Part shown: positions 62,302 through 64,000 of the stretch, piece after piece
Layout of the letters: every line of letters starts with the position of its first letter
How positions within the stretch are numbered: the stretch's first letter is position 1
NCBI RefSeq assembly: GCF_018437265.1
Contig: NZ_JAAMFL010000005.1
Location: forward strand, 99,736 to 163,735
Source of the DNA: Fructobacillus parabroussonetiae
GTDB lineage: Bacteria; Bacillota; Bacilli; Lactobacillales; Lactobacillaceae
Length of the DNA stretch: 64,000 nt
Reading direction: 5' to 3'
Translations under genes and position numbers: made by a program
Notes under the pieces: model-generated
What the model was told of the DNA's origin: nothing
What the model saw: the letters and a program-made list of their open reading frames with translations, nothing else
Databases searched by the model: none

Positions 62302-63273
62302 TTAAAATCCTGATACCGATTGAGTTGTTGTGACCGCAATTTTCAAACGATTGTCAAAACCACTAGCAAAATATTTACCATATTGGCTGATATCAATCAG
62401 ATGGTCGCGCATGTAATCTACTTGTTTGAAACCAGTGTTTAAAAGCAACTGTTTTATGGCAACCTCACCTTGTAATTGCTTTTGCAAAGTCAAAATAGAA
62501 TTACCTTTTTCAAGTTCGTTCGTCAAAAAGTGATAGCCACGATCAAGAGCGCGGACAACAATTTCTGCTTGTTGGGATTCATTCAAAAGTAAATCAGGAA
62601 TCAAACCTTGGACTACACTTCTTAATTCAGGATTGTTTTGAATGATTTTGCCGATTGCTATAAACGATTGTTGAGATTTTTTTGAATTATTATTAGTCTT
62701 TATTTCATCCTCATCAAAAGAATTGGTTTCAGTTTCACTCAAAATAGTCTCACTATTCTCAGTCTCACTTGACTGTCGTTTTGACAGTTCTTGAGCTGTC
62801 GTTTTGGAAGTTCTTGACCTGTCATTTTGACAGTTCCGGAACTGTCGTTTTGACAGTTCCTTGTCCCCCAAGGGATTAGCCCTGTGCATAACTTCAATAT
62901 CAGCATTTATGTTGCCAACGTAAAGTCTGTTTGGTTTATTTAACCCTTGTCGTTCTTCTTCAAGGAGACCAAAATCTGCTAGTTCTTTTTTCAAACTAAT
63001 GACTTTTTTCTCGCCAACACTAAGGATTGTTTGCAGGTCACTGTTTTTGTAAATCAAGTAAACATCACCATTTTTATCAATCCAATTATTCTTAATGGAC
63101 AACAAGAAACGATCACGCAGAATTGCATAAGCCATTTTTGTTTCAAGTTTCATTTCGGCATAAAATTCATTTTCAAACAGTGCTTTTGGAATTTTATAGA
63201 ATCGTTCATTAGTTTCGACTTGATCTCTACTAACACGTTCCATTTTCCTGGGTGTATCTTGATCATTTGTCAT
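62302..63273 (-). CDS. RepA_N-type plasmid replication initiator
   Basis: A 323-aa initiator. The N-terminal winged-helix segment (RFYKIPKALFENEFYAEM, KMAYAILRDRFLLSIKNNW) is the RepA_N domain of Firmicutes theta plasmids. The middle (about residues 135-170) is encoded by an iteron array and is low-complexity; the C-terminal domain (LLLNESQQAEIVVRALDRGY) is the usual host-specific part. Origins of such plasmids lie inside rep, as here. GAGGGG stands before the ATG, which overlaps the upstream HTH gene. Intact, so the block may still replicate if excised. Confidence 0.88.
   Translation of the reverse strand: MTNDQDTPRKMERVSRDQVETNERFYKIPKALFENEFYAEMKLETKMAYAILRDRFLLSIKNNWIDKNGDVYLIYKNSDLQTILSVGEKKVISLKKELADFGLLEEERQGLNKPNRLYVGNINADIEVMHRANPLGDKELSKRQFRNCQNDRSRTSKTTAQELSKRQSSETENSETILSETETNSFDEDEIKTNNNSKKSQQSFIAIGKIIQNNPELRSVVQGLIPDLLLNESQQAEIVVRALDRGYHFLTNELEKGNSILTLQKQLQGEVAIKQLLLNTGFKQVDYMRDHLIDISQYGKYFASGFDNRLKIAVTTTQSVSGF
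62773..62864. repeat. Four iterons inside rep: plasmid origin
   Basis: Four copies of about CTGTCGTTTTGACAGTTC start at 62773, 62796, 62819 and 62842, an exact 23-bp period. Each contains a CTGTC-4-GACAG dyad (one diverged in copy 2). The period is not a multiple of three, so the protein does not repeat: selection acts on the DNA. This is the expected place of oriV in RepA_N plasmids. Confidence 0.82.
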
Positions 63274-63496
63274 CAGCAGTCCCCTCTAATGTCGCAACAA
63301 TATCTTCAAATGGCACATCCATAATTTTGTAAAATTTGATGAACGTCGTCAGTTTCGGATTATAACTTGGATCGGTTTCAGCTTTTGAAATCGTCGCCGT
63401 TGATAGCTCCCCTTTTGATTTCACAGCTAATTCCAATTGTGTGAGTCTTTTTCGTTCCCGATAGGCTTTTACAATTGACCCAAAAGAATGTTTCAT
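63263..63496 (-). CDS. XRE-family helix-turn-helix regulator
   Basis: A 77-aa protein with an XRE HTH (RERKRLTQLELAVKSKGELS, recognition helix TATISKAETDP). It overlaps rep by eleven bases and is likely its repressor or copy-number regulator. A GGGAG lies some way before the ATG. Confidence 0.82.
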   Translation of the reverse strand: MKHSFGSIVKAYRERKRLTQLELAVKSKGELSTATISKAETDPSYNPKLTTFIKFYKIMDVPFEDIVATLEGTADDK

Positions 63497-63905
63497 TTTG
63501 TCTCGTTCTCCCTTGTTTTAGTTGTCAATTTCCATTGATTTTATTACCGATAATTAACCGTCATGAAGACGGTTTCTTAACAACTTCTTAATATTTAGGC
63601 TGTTTTTAAGCAAAAAAAATAAGCCCACACAGGACTTATGAGCTTTTAAAATAACGAATGTTACAAAAACGTTACTTCATTTCAATTTATTGACTTTGGA
63701 TTTTTAGTAAATTGTGTAATCCCTTGTGCGCCAACGTGTCAACAAGCCTATGTTACGTTAGATTATGCACGGTACAGTAGTTAATAAAAAAACAACCAAC
63801 ATCTATCATTAGCAAAATAAATCATCTTTTTCCGCTAACCACTATTTTCTCTCCTAGCACTCACAATTTCTAGTTTGAGCAAAAAAGTTTTTCAACTTAA
63901 AAAGA
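63497..63905. other. Spacer upstream of the replication operon
   Basis: No gene seen. A weak hairpin AACCGTC/GACGGTT lies at 63556-63574. The promoter of the replication operon should be here, but no convincing -35/-10 pair was found. Confidence 0.4.
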
Positions 63906-63938
63906 TAAAGCGATACTGATTACTCTTCAGTATCGCTT
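63906..63938. terminator. Perfect 13-bp hairpin next to an IS end
   Basis: AAAGCGATACTGA and TCAGTATCGCTTT pair around TTACTCT. It abuts the IS end at 63939. As and Ts flank it only briefly, so it may be a terminator or part of the outer IS context. Confidence 0.6.
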
Positions 63939-64000
63939 TGCTCGTATGTCAATAAGTTAGACACTTTTTTTACATCACTAGGTTCGATTCATAGGTATGA
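63939..64000 (-). mobile_element. IS3-type element, right end, continues past window
   Basis: GCTCGTATGTCAATAAGTTA then GACAC and TTTACATCAC is the reverse complement of the right end of the element at 15483-16679. The element lies on the minus strand and extends beyond the window, so its state is unknown. Confidence 0.75.

Overview
The window looks like part of a low-to-moderate GC lactic acid bacterium. The gene set (pyruvate oxidase, 2,3-bisphosphoglycerate-dependent phosphoglycerate mutase, an SOS UmuC-like polymerase, CrtM/CrtN C30 carotenoid genes, IS3/IS30 elements, a RepA_N-type replicon) and the codon use fit Lactobacillaceae, perhaps the Leuconostoc/Fructobacillus/Weissella branch. 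No rRNA or tRNA is present, so genus and species cannot be fixed.

Layout. 1-10.2 kb is ordinary chromosomal core: glyA and a 5-formyl-THF cyclo-ligase (one-carbon metabolism), a LexA-boxed SOS operon (Y-family polymerase, YolD-like protein, small WGR-like protein), pyruvate oxidase, gpmA, a nitroreductase, an NAD(P)-binding protein, a HAD phosphatase and a YeiH-type exporter. 10.2-18.7 kb is decaying: a broken IS3-family element, a DUF2798 gene divergent from a quinone-reductase-like gene, then fossils of proA, topB, another IS3 element and the purine permease pbuX, although xpt itself is intact. 18.9-22.8 kb is the purine block: purA and purB divergent around PurBox-like sites, then guaC. 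22.8-28.7 kb holds a dead Asp/Glu racemase, a lectin-like surface protein, IS and surface-protein remnants, and an apparently intact crtN-crtM pair.

28.7-64 kb looks plasmid-derived. It has a broken relaxase (30-31.6 kb), tandem structured-RNA units (29.0-29.7 kb), a XerCD/dif-like site inside a 16-bp inverted repeat (34.2 kb), an IS30 transposase, a 5'-truncated adhesin, a large minus-strand defence island (38-56 kb), and a full mobilisation and replication module (56.4-63.5 kb: MobL-type relaxase, accessory genes, SSB, RepA_N-like initiator with 23-bp iterons, HTH regulator). Right ends of the same IS3-type element, in the same orientation, sit at 28.73 kb and 63.94 kb, suggesting IS-mediated integration of a plasmid.

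The defence island is the most interesting part. Read on the minus strand it runs SNF2-like helicase, DUF4391, type III-like methyltransferase Mod, SIR2, HerA, (an antisense RelB-type antitoxin with a frameshifted toxin), and type III-like Res. SIR2 and HerA are tightly overlapped with mod, so a SIR2-HerA NADase-type antiphage pair is wired into a restriction-modification operon. Further upstream lie a small-RNA-like unit with a 113-aa protein and an McrBC pair whose McrB frame carries an in-frame amber codon.
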